Source: Odiellus spinosus (taxonomy: Eukaryota > Arthropoda > Arachnida > Opiliones > Phalangiidae). From it: a stretch of DNA of 64,000 nt. The notes below the pieces were generated by a model. It made no database searches, was not told the origin of the DNA, and worked only from the letters and a program-made list of their open reading frames with translations. Where the stretch lies: NCBI GenBank assembly GCA_963920705.1, contig OY987238.1, positions 14,998,183 through 15,062,182 on the forward strand, in the 5' to 3' direction. Of this stretch, positions 47,510-57,663 are shown piece after piece; position 1 is the stretch's first letter, and each line of letters opens with the position of its first letter. Position numbers and translations under genes: made by a program.

Positions 47510-48342
47510 TCGTAAATACAAACGGGTGCTTTTTAACGGGTATATTATTCGTTTCCAAGATTATTTTATAGAAAGGCCTATTTTAAATTTCAACCATTAT
47601 TTTTCTACGAATATTTAAGCGGAAGAAACTGATATTTACCAAGTTTAAGATTCCAGAAAAAATTATTTCTCAAGTTATCATTTTTAAAATTTTTTTGCAT
47701 AAATTTTAATTTTAAATTTTAAAATTGGGTTTTTCTTTAATATCTTTAGAATTAATAGCCTTAAATTAATAAAAATTCGTATTATTGATGAAAAAGAAGC
47801 GCTGAATACGAATTTGATGACGAAAACACTGTGAAAAAATTACGGAACGAGATAATTTCAATTTTTGGGGGAGTCTCATAGGGGCCAAATTTGATACTCG
47901 AGTGTCACCTTCAAAAATTATGAAAAACTTAATATTTTCATATCCCTTTTTCCTCAAGTCCAATTCACACGGACTGACCCCACTGCCAAACCCGAAATCG
48001 GTGGAATAATCACGAAAGCATCGACAAACCCAATATTCCAATAAAGATATCGAAACAGACTTTTTTTTTTTTTTTTTTTTGCTAATGTCCGACCCCTGGT
48101 GCGCGTTTGATTCGGTCAAGTATATAAGAATTAGTTTAAGAAAGTATATATTTCATTTAAATATATTAATTTGATTTAATTTTTTGTTTATAGTATAAGA
48201 ATTAAATATTAATCCTAACTGTTTTTTTTTTTTCAAATTTTGTTACTATTCCGATTAAAAGTATAATCGCTTGTTCGCCTTCATTTTTGCATTTTTTTGT
48301 TTCATCGTATAGTAATCGATTACTTTTTATCAATAAGTAAAG
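47510..48342. other. Repeat-derived intergenic sequence
   Basis: 47580-47650 matches 37400-37470. About 47925-47990 carries the gtcaatccatgtgaattc / gacttgaggaaaaagg piece of the 34.3/46.9-kb repeat in inverted orientation. A 117-codon - frame (47766-48119) crosses it and is not considered a gene. Poly(T) at 48061. Confidence 0.55.
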
Positions 48343-51300
48343 TTACGTTAATAGACATTTCCAATCAAATTGTCCGTTAGACGTACTCGAGTGCGTCAAA
48401 GGAAAAAATGGCGGTTTGACTAATTGCCATTTTCTTTCGGACGTTTCTTCAACGCAGATTACTCCGCAATACGGAGACTTGTGCGTAATACGAACTAAAT
48501 CGTTAGCGGAACGAGGTTCTTTACCGATTAATTGACGACTACAAGTATCTAAGGACGCAGCGTGCGCTACCACCAAGATATTTCCTCCTACAACATATAT
48601 AATTACAAATAAGCGCTTACCCAAACTCCTACTCGTTAATCGATTGATTATAGCTCGATATTCGTAATCGTTAATCAATAATAGACCCTAAAATAAATAA
48701 AACGAGCTTAAAATCTAACACCCCCAGGTAAGTATTATTTCGGAGGCGCCATCTATCAGCTAAATAATTCTTAAAAAATAAATTAGGCTTAGGAAAATAT
48801 ATAAATAAGGCATCTATTTTTTCCCTACGTTCATACATTAAGGCAAAACCGGTTCCTAAACCAGAACAAAGCGATTTCCGTTTGTTCATACGCTGACAAG
48901 ACGGTTCGCGGCCGTTTGACCTAAGCCAAGGCTTAGCGTCGTTTTCAAAAAAAGGCCCAAAATTTAATAATTATAAATAATTATCAGCTAATTGGGCAAA
49001 TTTTTTTTTACCCAGCAAGCTCTTGGGCAAGATTATTTTATTTTAAGGTCTACTGAACGTAGAAACTCGCTTACTCGTAAAGAAACAAATAAATATTGAA
49101 TTACCTTGATGGCCAGTTTTATTTAAGATGGTTTGGACGACGTAATAACTTCTAACGTAATAATTCTCGCTCGATTCGCTGGCCGCGTACATATCCTCCA
49201 AAGTAACGACTGGTTCGTATTCCAAACAAATATTATACCCTAAAAGTTTCGCTTCCCTCGGCGTTAACCAAGTCGGTTTTGATTCTTGATACCAAGCGAG
49301 CCACTCGAATAAACCCGGTTCAATCTTTATCGGAATTTCGGAAAAACCAGCTCCTAAAACAGAAACGCAATTTTAGATTTTAAAATTAATTAAAGATAAA
49401 AATAAATTTACAAACCTTTTAATATGTTTGTGGCTGTTTGAATGCAACGGAGCGACGGTGAACAAAATGCGTGTTTTATTCGAACATTAGATTCTTCCAT
49501 CGCTTCCCCTTAACATTAAAAAATGGTAAAAAGAAAATAAGCTACGATTATTTAACGATTACGGAAATTACGCAAAAATTAGGAGGAGTTCTTAAAAAAA
49601 TTGGGCTTACGTTAAGATAAAATATTTAAAACTTAATTAGGCTTAGCTACGTGTTTAAATTTTTCACCGTTGCCAAAGGACCAATCAGAGGCTTTGGGAG
49701 CCCTGACTGCCCAAAATTGTGAAGGCACGCATCGAATCTTCTTGCTTTGGTTTCAATGAGAAATATCCTAATTATTGAAGATTCATAATTTTTGACGTAA
49801 CTACTTCTGGTTAAAACTAATCATATGACGTCATTCCTCACTATTTACAGCACGCGTATTAAAAGTTATTTATAAATCCGTCTATCCAGACCTATGTTCC
49901 ATAGCCCAAAAAAAATAGTATTATAGGTTATTTGTAGGTCCAAAAATATCAATTTAGGACTTTTTATATTTTTTTAGTGTCAAAAAATATGGGTTTGGCT
50001 GACACATAATGCAATATAGTGTCTATAGCTTCTAGATCCGTCCCTCTTGCCTTTCTTTGGCACTACTAGCTACTCACGCCCCCTCCCGAAAGTCTACCTA
50101 AGCTCTAATAAAATAGAGTAATAATTACCAGTGACCTAGGAGAGGAAACCTTTCTGCCACAGCTTTGGTTTTTGCGAACATTTGCACAAGTTTTTCAAGC
50201 AAAAGTATAATTTTTATAGTTATACGGATCATTCATTTCAAATTTTATCAGCGAAATTGAACAAATTACCCAAAAAATAGGTATTATAGGTTAAAAAGTG
50301 AAATTATAGGTAATTATATTTGGTCTGGGAGCCCTGTAATTTTCATAAAATCAAATCTTAAATTTAAACGAAGATCTCTAAGTTATCACCTAGATGTCGC
50401 TAGAGGTTCTACAATTTGATTTTAGTACCTCGTGGGATGACCCCTTAGTTCTGATTGGCTTCTTGGCAAGGAGTAAAGAAATTCAAACGCGTGTTTAGGA
50501 TATAAAACTTTTCTAATAGTATTTCTACATCAAAAATTACGAAAAAAATTCAGGGGAGAAGGAAAAAAAACACTTAGTTTCAGGTAATCCCTTTAAAGAT
50601 TAAGCGGATTAGATTAAGCTTACTCCCTGCAATATCGCGCGAATTACACCAAGATTATGTAACGCGGCGATAAAAGTCCCTCGTTTTAAAAGTTTCTAAA
50701 TTAATAAAATAATTTTTGACTGACCGGTTAAAAGAGCTTGATGTAATCCGATTCTGGTCAGCGGAGAATCTTGGGCGTAATCCTGATAGCCTCTATTTCT
50801 GGGCGGGATATGACGAGGCATATTGATGTCTCGACGACAGTATTTTCCCTCGAGATCCACGCAAGATCCGATCCAATTTCCGAAGGTAAAATCCATTCTT
50901 TCCGCGTGTCTGGCGATAAAAAGTCGTCTCGGACTCTCTTCCGTTTCAGACGACATCTAATAAACGAGTTTTGCCATTTTAATCTACGGTATTTGTAACT
51001 CTCGATAACGTCTAAACAACGTACGTCCATTTTCAAATTTGATTCGGTTGACGTTTTTGGATCCAACGTCGTACCTTCGGAGGTTGATGGGGATTTTTTA
51101 TTCGTAGCTTCCGAAGAAGCGTTTTGTTGAAAATAACTTAAGGGTAATCGTCGACCCGATAGAGAAGGCTCGTCAAAATCCTCGAATGATATATTTCCGG
51201 TTAAAGGTACCGCTCTACCAAGTTAAAATTAATTTTGAAATAGTAATTGGCCGAAAATTTAACTAGAAATGGGCCAAAAAGGAGTAAAAATATTCTTAAA

Positions 51301-53405
51301 CTTACTTATGTATCGTCCAGGCGTCAGATTCGGCGACTCTCTCTACGAACTCTTTAGGAAATAATCCGGCGCAACCGGTTAACCAAGAAGTTCCTTCGGC
51401 CCATCCATCCATGGGTGAAACGGTGGTAAGATTACCGACATCTTTATTCGTAGTTTGGGCTTCCGTATTCGCGTAGATAAAATCACCCACGATTAATTCT
51501 AATTCGTCCGGTTCTTGTTGCGGCAAATAAGGATGAGTCACTCGAAAAACCTTCAAGAAATACGGTTAAATCGAAAGAAACGCGCGATGAAAAGATTTTA
51601 AAAACTAACTTCGTTTCCTTTGATGATGGAATCTCGCGAAAATAATTTAAGTTCCCAATTGGCTGCGGCGTTCAAATCAATTTCTCTCGATAATTTTTCG
51701 AGGGCCGGGTAATCTTCGCTTGGAAATTGGTAAGAGAGCGTAACGTGTAACGCTTTAAGGTACGGTTCCACTTGTATTCCTGAAATATTGTACCGTTTAT
51801 TTGGAAAACCAACCAAACCACGAATAAAAAACATTTGAAAAGGAAATAAGGAACCAAAAGTCGGATTAAAAAAGGTTAAACGATTAAATTCAGAGATAAG
51901 AACTGTTTTTCGATGGAAGGAAAAAAAGGAATCAAGCAAATTGAAGTCGAATTTCGCATTTTTATCTATTTTTCAGGAATTATGTCTCTAACCCTTTAAA
52001 TTTTTTGTAAAAATACAATAAGATTTAAATATATCGTGCCCCTAACCCTTTACTATCAAAATAATAAAAATTTAAATATGGGCCTAAAAATATCGTGTTC
52101 CTAACCCTTTAAACCCACAACACAGAAAATATTAAAAATACCGCGTCTCTAACCCTTTAAATCCGTAAAACTCTAATTTTTCCTATCCTAACCTTTTAAA
52201 TTTATTGTAAAAATACAATAAGATATAAATATATCATCCCCGTAACCCTTCACAATCAAAATAATTAAAATCTAAATAGGACCTAAAAATATCGCGTTCC
52301 TAGCCCTTTAAACCCACAACATTGAAAATTCTAAAAATATCGTGTCTCTAACCCTTTAAATCCGAAAAACTCAATTTTTCCTTTCCATTTTGCCCTTTTT
52401 AATTCGAAAATAAGCCAGAAAGTGAGGAAATGGGTAGAAAAATCTATTTTGTAAGACAGAAGCTTACGCTTGCGAGAGATTCCTTTAGTTAAGGAAGAGT
52501 AAGAGGAAGAACACCACGGAAAACACGTTCCCAGAACGTCCAAAGCTCCCATTTCAGAAACAACTGGAAATATCAGCGTGGTGGAAAGGTTTTAAAGCCG
52601 AGCCCCAAGAGTGTGACGGAAAACGTTTAAAAGAAACGGAAGGTAGCGAGAGAAAGTTATCGATATAATAAAGATATTTACTTACTGTATTCGGAAACTT
52701 CTCGCATAAATTGAACGGCTAATCGTTTCAAAGAATCATTGTGTTCTTCAGCGACAAATAATCCGAGAAACGTCGGTGACGTGTAATGATCCAATTGAAT
52801 TCGATCCGGAATTTCGCTTCTTAACTTTTCAACAACGTGTTTCAAAGCGTTGACAAGGTGCGGAACACTATCGTCTGGCGCCTAACATTCCCGTACGTTT
52901 TTATCTCGACAATTATTTAATATTAATAAAACTTACCTGAAAAAATGAACACAGCGTAATATGAGGTAAATAATTATGGGCTCCGTTTCTCCCGCACTGT
53001 TTAAGGGAAGCGTCGAAGAAATTTTGTAATTGATCGAGTAACGGACCGGAGGGACAGAGGTATAATATGTATTCTCTAGGAGTATTATCGTCTAAAGTCG
53101 GATCATTAACGTGAGCCAATAACCTGCGTTTTTTTATAGGTGAGAAATTAATAATTTAACCTTGTTTTTAATCAATTACCAATCTGCCGCGATTTGAACA
53201 CTACGACCTCCAGTCGCTGCTAAAGCTTTTTCACTGAGAATTAAGTATTATTAAGAGTTACGTTAATTAAAATTAACCTAATAACTTACGCCCTATGTTT
53301 TGGAATTCCCATTTGAAGTAGAATTTGAAGAGGAGTGCTATTTGATAATTGACGAGCCGCTTTAGAGTAGCTAACATTTCTCCGTGGTATATTTGGCGAT
53401 GCCAT
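48343..53405 (-). CDS. UBASH3/TULA (Sts) family protein, complete
   Basis: Eleven exons on - join in phase to 658 residues: 53405-53290, 53233-53180, 53123-52937, 52881-52686, 51779-51610, 51550-51306, 51214-51025, 50956-50725, 49508-49416, 49353-49105, 48587-48343. Domain order is that of UBASH3A/B: UBA (about 22-60, [26 protein letters not shown]), a 2H phosphoesterase with H-x-T motifs at H111 (PHITL) and H196 (LHVTL), SH3 (about 242-322, ending in [15 protein letters not shown]), and a C-terminal histidine phosphatase (from about 395). The phosphatase signature is R402-H403-A404, with Ala for the usual Gly; the second catalytic His is H586 (VVAHAAS). Length matches the family (about 650). 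Relatives dephosphorylate signalling proteins such as Syk/Zap70-type kinases and bind ubiquitin; the substrate here is unknown. Intron 4 holds a tandem duplication. Intron 8 (1.2 kb) holds no recognised gene. Confidence 0.93.
51965..52380. repeat. Tandem duplication of about 210 bp in UBASH3 intron 4
   Basis: Two diverged copies (about 51985-52175 and 52190-52375), each carrying aaaaatacaataagat, cctaaaaatatcg and several instances of ctaaccctttaaa. Telomere-like ctaaccct phrases recur but are not a telomeric array. Confidence 0.75.
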
Positions 53406-53764
53406 ACACTACGGAATAATAATCAAATAAATTATAAACTAATTATTAGTTAAATCTATGAACAAGCTAAGTTTAAGTTCTGACAGACTGATTAAAAAAC
53501 GTGTTACGTGTATTTTGAAACCAAGGCTTAGCTTTTGTCAGGATGATGTTTGTGAACATAAGTGATTACTTACTTTCGAATCTTGAAAACATTTGGGAGA
53601 GGGAGTATTTCTCCTAAAATTTTCTTGCTTATTCATAGTATTTTAAAGGAATTTAACTTAATAACCGGATTTATCATTAATTTTAACTTAAATCACGACT
53701 CTGTAACAAACCGGCCGAACCCAATCGCGGCCATCTTGAATTTAAGCAGTAGACTGAATAGAAT
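53406..53764. other. Upstream region of the UBASH3-like gene
   Basis: Presumed 5' UTR and promoter of the - strand gene; no motif is diagnostic. A + strand 105-codon frame starting at 53562 runs into the hAT-like element and is not believed. Confidence 0.35.
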
Positions 53765-54029
53765 CAGGGACGGAAATAAGTCACTGGACATTGTCCAAAA
53801 AATTTTCCAAATGTCCCATAACTTTTTATTTTTGAGAGGGGTCACTAGACATTTGCCGATAAGAAAAAGTACTTATTAATGCAGGAAATCTAGTGATGTT
53901 TGGTAATTTTCTTAAATGTCCGATAATTTTTGAATTTTTAAGCGGGTTTCTGCAAGGTAAGTAAAAAATCCACTATATAGGGTTACTGGACATTCGTCCA
54001 ATAAGAAAATTTTCTTATTTCCGTCCCTG
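53765..54029. mobile_element. hAT-like MITE with target duplication
   Basis: 265 bp starting CAGGGACGGAAATAAG and ending CTTATTTCCGTCCCTG. It is flanked by aatagaat (53757-53764) and agtagaat (54030-54037), an 8-bp duplication with one mismatch. CAGGG ends with an 8-bp duplication are characteristic of hAT. No coding capacity. Confidence 0.85.
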
Positions 54030-54251
54030 AGTAGAATCTCCTAACATAAAGCACTAATAAATTATAATCCGAAGAAGAGTGATTATAAATAATGCGCTAT
54101 TCCACACGAAAGTTACGAAATAAACGACCCTTCATAATGATTTTCAAGGTAAGTAAAAAGAGTTATTATCTTTTGGGCTTTCGCATGCGGAAATTTAAAA
54201 AATATTAGTTTTACTCAAATTTTTATAAATGTGTTGTATGGTGGGAAGACA

Positions 54252-54608
54252 ATGGATGTAAATTCTTCATCACCATTGTTGCTGGTTCCCCAGAAGGATG
54301 ACAATGAAGTCTCGGATAACGCATCTGGGACAAATTCAACCAGAAAATTGAATTGTGCGAGATGCAGAAATCACAATTTCAGTATTCCGGTCAAAGGACA
54401 TAAACGTTTTTGCCAGTTTAAGGATTGCACTTGCGTGAATTGCGAGTTGATTGTAGAACGGCAAAGGGTCAAGCTGGCACAGGCGGCTCGGGATGAGGCC
54501 ATGATGCGAAAACTAAGTGGCCATGAGCAGTTGTCAGTTGGAAATGGTAAAAATAACATTGAGCGAAATATTTTGTTTCACAACTCTGATATAACTTATA
54601 TTCAATAA
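54252..54608 (+). CDS. DM-domain (DMRT) protein, first exon or short gene
   Basis: A 118-residue frame. The DM domain spans about residues 30-85: [20 protein letters not shown], then CTCVNC and [19 protein letters not shown], giving the Cys/His set of the intertwined zinc module and the basic recognition tail. DM proteins bind DNA and control sexual development in animals. The ATG at 54252 is chosen because the few upstream in-frame codons lack one. The frame stops soon after the domain. A possible donor (ggaaatg|gtaaaa, about 54547) means that the last 20 residues may be intron read-through and that further exons may lie downstream, though I found none before NUDC. Confidence 0.85.
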   Translation: MDVNSSSPLLLVPQKDDNEVSDNASGTNSTRKLNCARCRNHNFSIPVKGHKRFCQFKDCTCVNCELIVERQRVKLAQAARDEAMMRKLSGHEQLSVGNGKNNIERNILFHNSDITYIQ

Positions 54609-54616
54609 ACGTAGCC

Positions 54617-54747
54617 CTTACCGAAAAAAGTTAGTGATCTGAAGAGGTCCTCATGTTAGCTACAGAGGCGCAAAAGACCTCTTAAGACTATGTAAGACAC
54701 CCGAAAGACTTCCCCAAGACCTCTTAAGACTAACTTTTTTCAATAAG
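54617..54747. mobile_element. 131-bp inverted-repeat element
   Basis: The 19-bp ends cttaccgaaaaaagttagt and actaacttttttcaataag are complementary with two mismatches. The interior repeats aagacctcttaagact twice. It lies eight bases after the DM-domain stop. Confidence 0.65.
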
Positions 54748-55267
54748 AGAGATTTGGTCAAGAGACGGACGGAACAGAGATTAACTGTCAGTTCTCTATT
54801 AGTCACTTTCATTACGTTTAATCATTTGTTTCTGTCAGATTTTGTATAAAACATAGAAGCTAAATCCAGGGCTCGAGCTTGGCTCGAAGCTCGATAAGAA
54901 AATTTTTCAGGGCTCGAGCTCAGCTCGAAGCTGTCTAATAACTCAGGATTAAATGTTGTTTAATAAGTAAAGATTCTTACTGGTATAGTACATCCAGACC
55001 ATGGCCGTTAAATAAGCACGGAGGAATATCAAAGAGCCAATTTCCGCTTCTACGAGCGATCACGTAAACACGGGCCATATATGGATCCAATAGCGCGAAA
55101 CGATATCATGTGTGATAAATAATAATAAATTTTACATTAATTTTTAAATTGATTCAGTAATTTTTTCGGATGAAATATTTTATTTTACGAAACAAACTGG
55201 AAATTAGTTTAGATTTGAATAATTTTCAATGAAATTGTGGAATTTACGCTCGCAGCTTTGGACTAAT
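54748..55267. other. Intergenic between the DM-domain gene and NUDC
   Basis: Two copies of agggctcgagct (about 54867 and 54909). Otherwise AT-rich with no gene recognised. Confidence 0.45.
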
Positions 55268-57468
55268 TTAAGTAAATTTACATTTCGTAAAATCCATTTC
55301 AGGATGCTGTTCCATAAACCTACGCGTAACGAGATCGATCGTTAATTAACCTATAAAACTTGTTTAGATTTAATTAAAAATTTTAAAATGAGATTACTTT
55401 TTTAACATATCTTGTTTCTTCTGTTCCTCGGAAGTTGGTAATCCCATTTCCTTTTGTCTTTGGTCGTACATCATTTTTTCAACCATTCCTCGAGTTTCTC
55501 CGTCCAAATCGGATAGTTTAGACGATTCGGGATTTACTTTCTTGGTATTAATTTCCGGATCCGTTGTAACTATTCTATTCCACCATTCCATCTTGTTAAT
55601 CTTAATTAACAATGAACAATAAACACATTATGAAACAAATTCAAATGCAATATTGCAATTTGTTTGAATCTACTTAAGCCTTGGCAAAAAGTATTTACAA
55701 TTAGTTTGATTGAATCTACTTAAGCCTTGACAAAAAGCATGTTCAATTACAGTTTGATTTTGCTCAGCCTCGTTTAAAAGCATGTTCAGTTTCAATTTGC
55801 TACGCCTTGTTTAAAAGCGTGTTCAGTTTCGGTTTGAAACTTCGAATCTACTTAAGCCTTGGCAAAAAGCATTTACAGTTAGTTTCAATCTACTTAAGCC
55901 TTGGCAAAAGCATTTACAGTTAGTTTCAATCTACTTAAGCCTTGGCAAAAAGCATTTACAGTTAGTTTCAATCTACTTAAGCCTTGGCAAAAAGCATTTA
56001 CAGTTAGTTTCAATCTACTTAAGCCTTGGCAAAAAGCATTTACAGTTAGTTTCAATCTACTTAAGCCTTGGCAAAAAGCATTTACAGTTAGTTTCAATCT
56101 ACTTAAGCCTTGGCAAAAGCATTTACAGTTAGTTTCAATCTACTTAAGCCTTGGCAAAAGCATTTACAGTTAGTTTCAAACTTTCAATCTACTTAAGCCT
56201 TGGCAAAAAAGCATGTTCAGTTTGATTGTTTGAATTTGAATTTGCTAAGCCTTGTTAAACAGATATTTTGACAAGGAGTAGTTAATTCTTAAATTTCAGT
56301 TTCAGGGAGTATTTGCTAAGCCTTTTCAAACTGAAATTTCAGTTCTTTCAAGTCTTCAAATAGTAATTGCTAAGCCTTATCATTTAAGTTTAAATTTCCA
56401 AAAGTTTTCTTACCTTTTCTAAGGTAATTGCGATGGCTTTCGTATCTTCCATAACCCAAACACTATCTTCTACTTTAACATTATTGTAAAGTTCTCCGTC
56501 AATTATCGGTGGATGACCTTTTAATCCAACAGTCAAATGCTAAGGAAAAATTACAAAAACCAGATTAATATTAATCAGGTTTAATTTTAAAGTTAATTTG
56601 AGTCCAAAAGCATTATTTAAACTCACCTTTTTCTTAATATCAACAACAACATCTCGACTTTTTGGTTTGAAGTTAACTTTTAAAGGAATTCTAATTTCAA
56701 CCTCTTGTAAAGTTTGCGTCCATTTATAGTTTGGTAGGTCAGCTCCGTTACCCGAATTGGGCTTTAATTTGTCTTTATCAGCTTCGTCATCTTCGTCACC
56801 ATCATCTTTCTGAAATTAAAATTAATTTCAAACGATGCAATCTCATTAATTTGGTTTAAGACTTACTTTCTCAGTCGGAATTTCAACTTTATCACTCGTT
56901 TTCTTTTCTTTATTCTGTAAATGCGTTAATATTTTTGATAATTAAAACTTAAATATTACAGTAGTTAACTTTTTCAAACTCACTTCTAATTCTAGTTTTA
57001 ATTTCTCAGCTTCCTCGTCAGTTAATTCGGTAATTTTTGGAACTTCATCTATGGAATTAGCCTTTTCTTCCTCCTGGGCTTTCTTACGCAATTTTTCTTT
57101 CCTTTTTTCTTCAGCGGCTTCTCGTTCCTGTACTTTTTTACGATGTTCTTCTAAAGCGACTTTTTGATGTTTATCAAATATATCGTCGATAAGTTTCTTA
57201 GCTGTTGATTCTCCGGCTCCCATATAGAAGTCTGTCTTGCGAGCCAGAAAACCGAAAAACGTATCCAAAAACTGTAATTAAAAATTAGAAGTAATCAATA
57301 TACAGGCTAGAGCCGCTAGAAGGATTCTAAACGTGCTATCTTGACATTAGGCTTAGCTATGTTATACTAGGTAGGTATCTAAATACTCGCCTCTTTCACT
57401 CCGCCTTCGTGTTGTTGGGCCATAGCTAAAAGCATTCCATCGAATCTTTCCGTATCGTTAGAACTCAT
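55268..57468 (-). CDS. NUDC: Nuclear distribution protein NudC, complete
   Basis: Seven exons on - join in phase to 325 residues: 57468-57391, 57271-56984, 56914-56867, 56809-56627, 56539-56414, 55600-55398, 55319-55268. The N-terminal signature [19 protein letters not shown] is followed by [15 protein letters not shown], a charged coiled coil ([20 protein letters not shown]), [10 protein letters not shown], the CS/p23-like domain ([10 protein letters not shown] to [20 protein letters not shown]), and the conserved C-terminus [20 protein letters not shown] and [10 protein letters not shown]. NudC is a co-chaperone for the dynein regulator LIS1 and for HSP90, in cytoplasm and at the spindle. 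The last exon is short and separate: reading on past 55398 gives a premature stop. Intron 1 (57390-57272) has a GC donor (gag|gcgagt) and an AG acceptor. Intron 5 carries a minisatellite. Confidence 0.96.
55660..56225. repeat. 41/42-bp minisatellite in NUDC intron 5
   Basis: Unit tttcaatctacttaagcctt + ggcaaaaagcatttacagtt + ag, about 8 good copies at 55855-56180, with diverged copies on both sides. Copies alternate between four and five a. It contains the ttaagccttgg phrase that is also scattered in other introns here. Spurious open frames on both strands come from it. Confidence 0.93.
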
Positions 57469-57663
57469 GATTCAATTTTATTAATTAATGGAACAATAAT
57501 TATATTTAAAAGCGCACGAACACGCCCGTCCGTAACGATCGAACCGTGGAATGAGCTAGAACAAGATTAGCAGACGACTCTTAAAGTCATATCCGGTTCG
57601 TCGGGGTCAAACGTTTCCCGCGAAACTCAAAGCGATAAAGCTCGTTAAAGGCCAAGGCTTAAC
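57469..57663. promoter_or_regulatory. Candidate bidirectional promoter, NUDC / MEI4-like
   Basis: Only 195 bp separate the divergent start codons of NUDC (-) and the downstream + gene. The region is less AT-rich than its surroundings near 57520-57650 and has no clear TATA box in either direction. Shared promoter use is inferred from spacing only. Confidence 0.45.

Noticed and set aside
47766-48119. 117-codon - strand frame
   Set aside because: It crosses an inverted copy of the dispersed repeat and a poly(T) tract; no domain.
50600-50695. Open stretch in UBASH3 intron 8 resembling an alternative exon ([19 protein letters not shown])
   Set aside because: Its donor phase does not join exon 9 in frame and the upstream intron would be only about 29 nt.
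50758-51066. Frame on - reading through UBASH3 intron 7
   Set aside because: A 68-bp GT-AG intron (50957-51024, donor gtacgt) is needed to reach the phosphatase frame; the read-through is coincidental.
55394-55397. NUDC stop at 55394 giving a C-terminally truncated protein
   Set aside because: A gtaatc donor and the exon at 55319-55268 restore the conserved [11 protein letters not shown]-terminus in phase.
55894-56173. Repetitive small frames on both strands in the NUDC intron
   Set aside because: Produced by the 41/42-bp minisatellite, which is a multiple of three in its 42-bp form.
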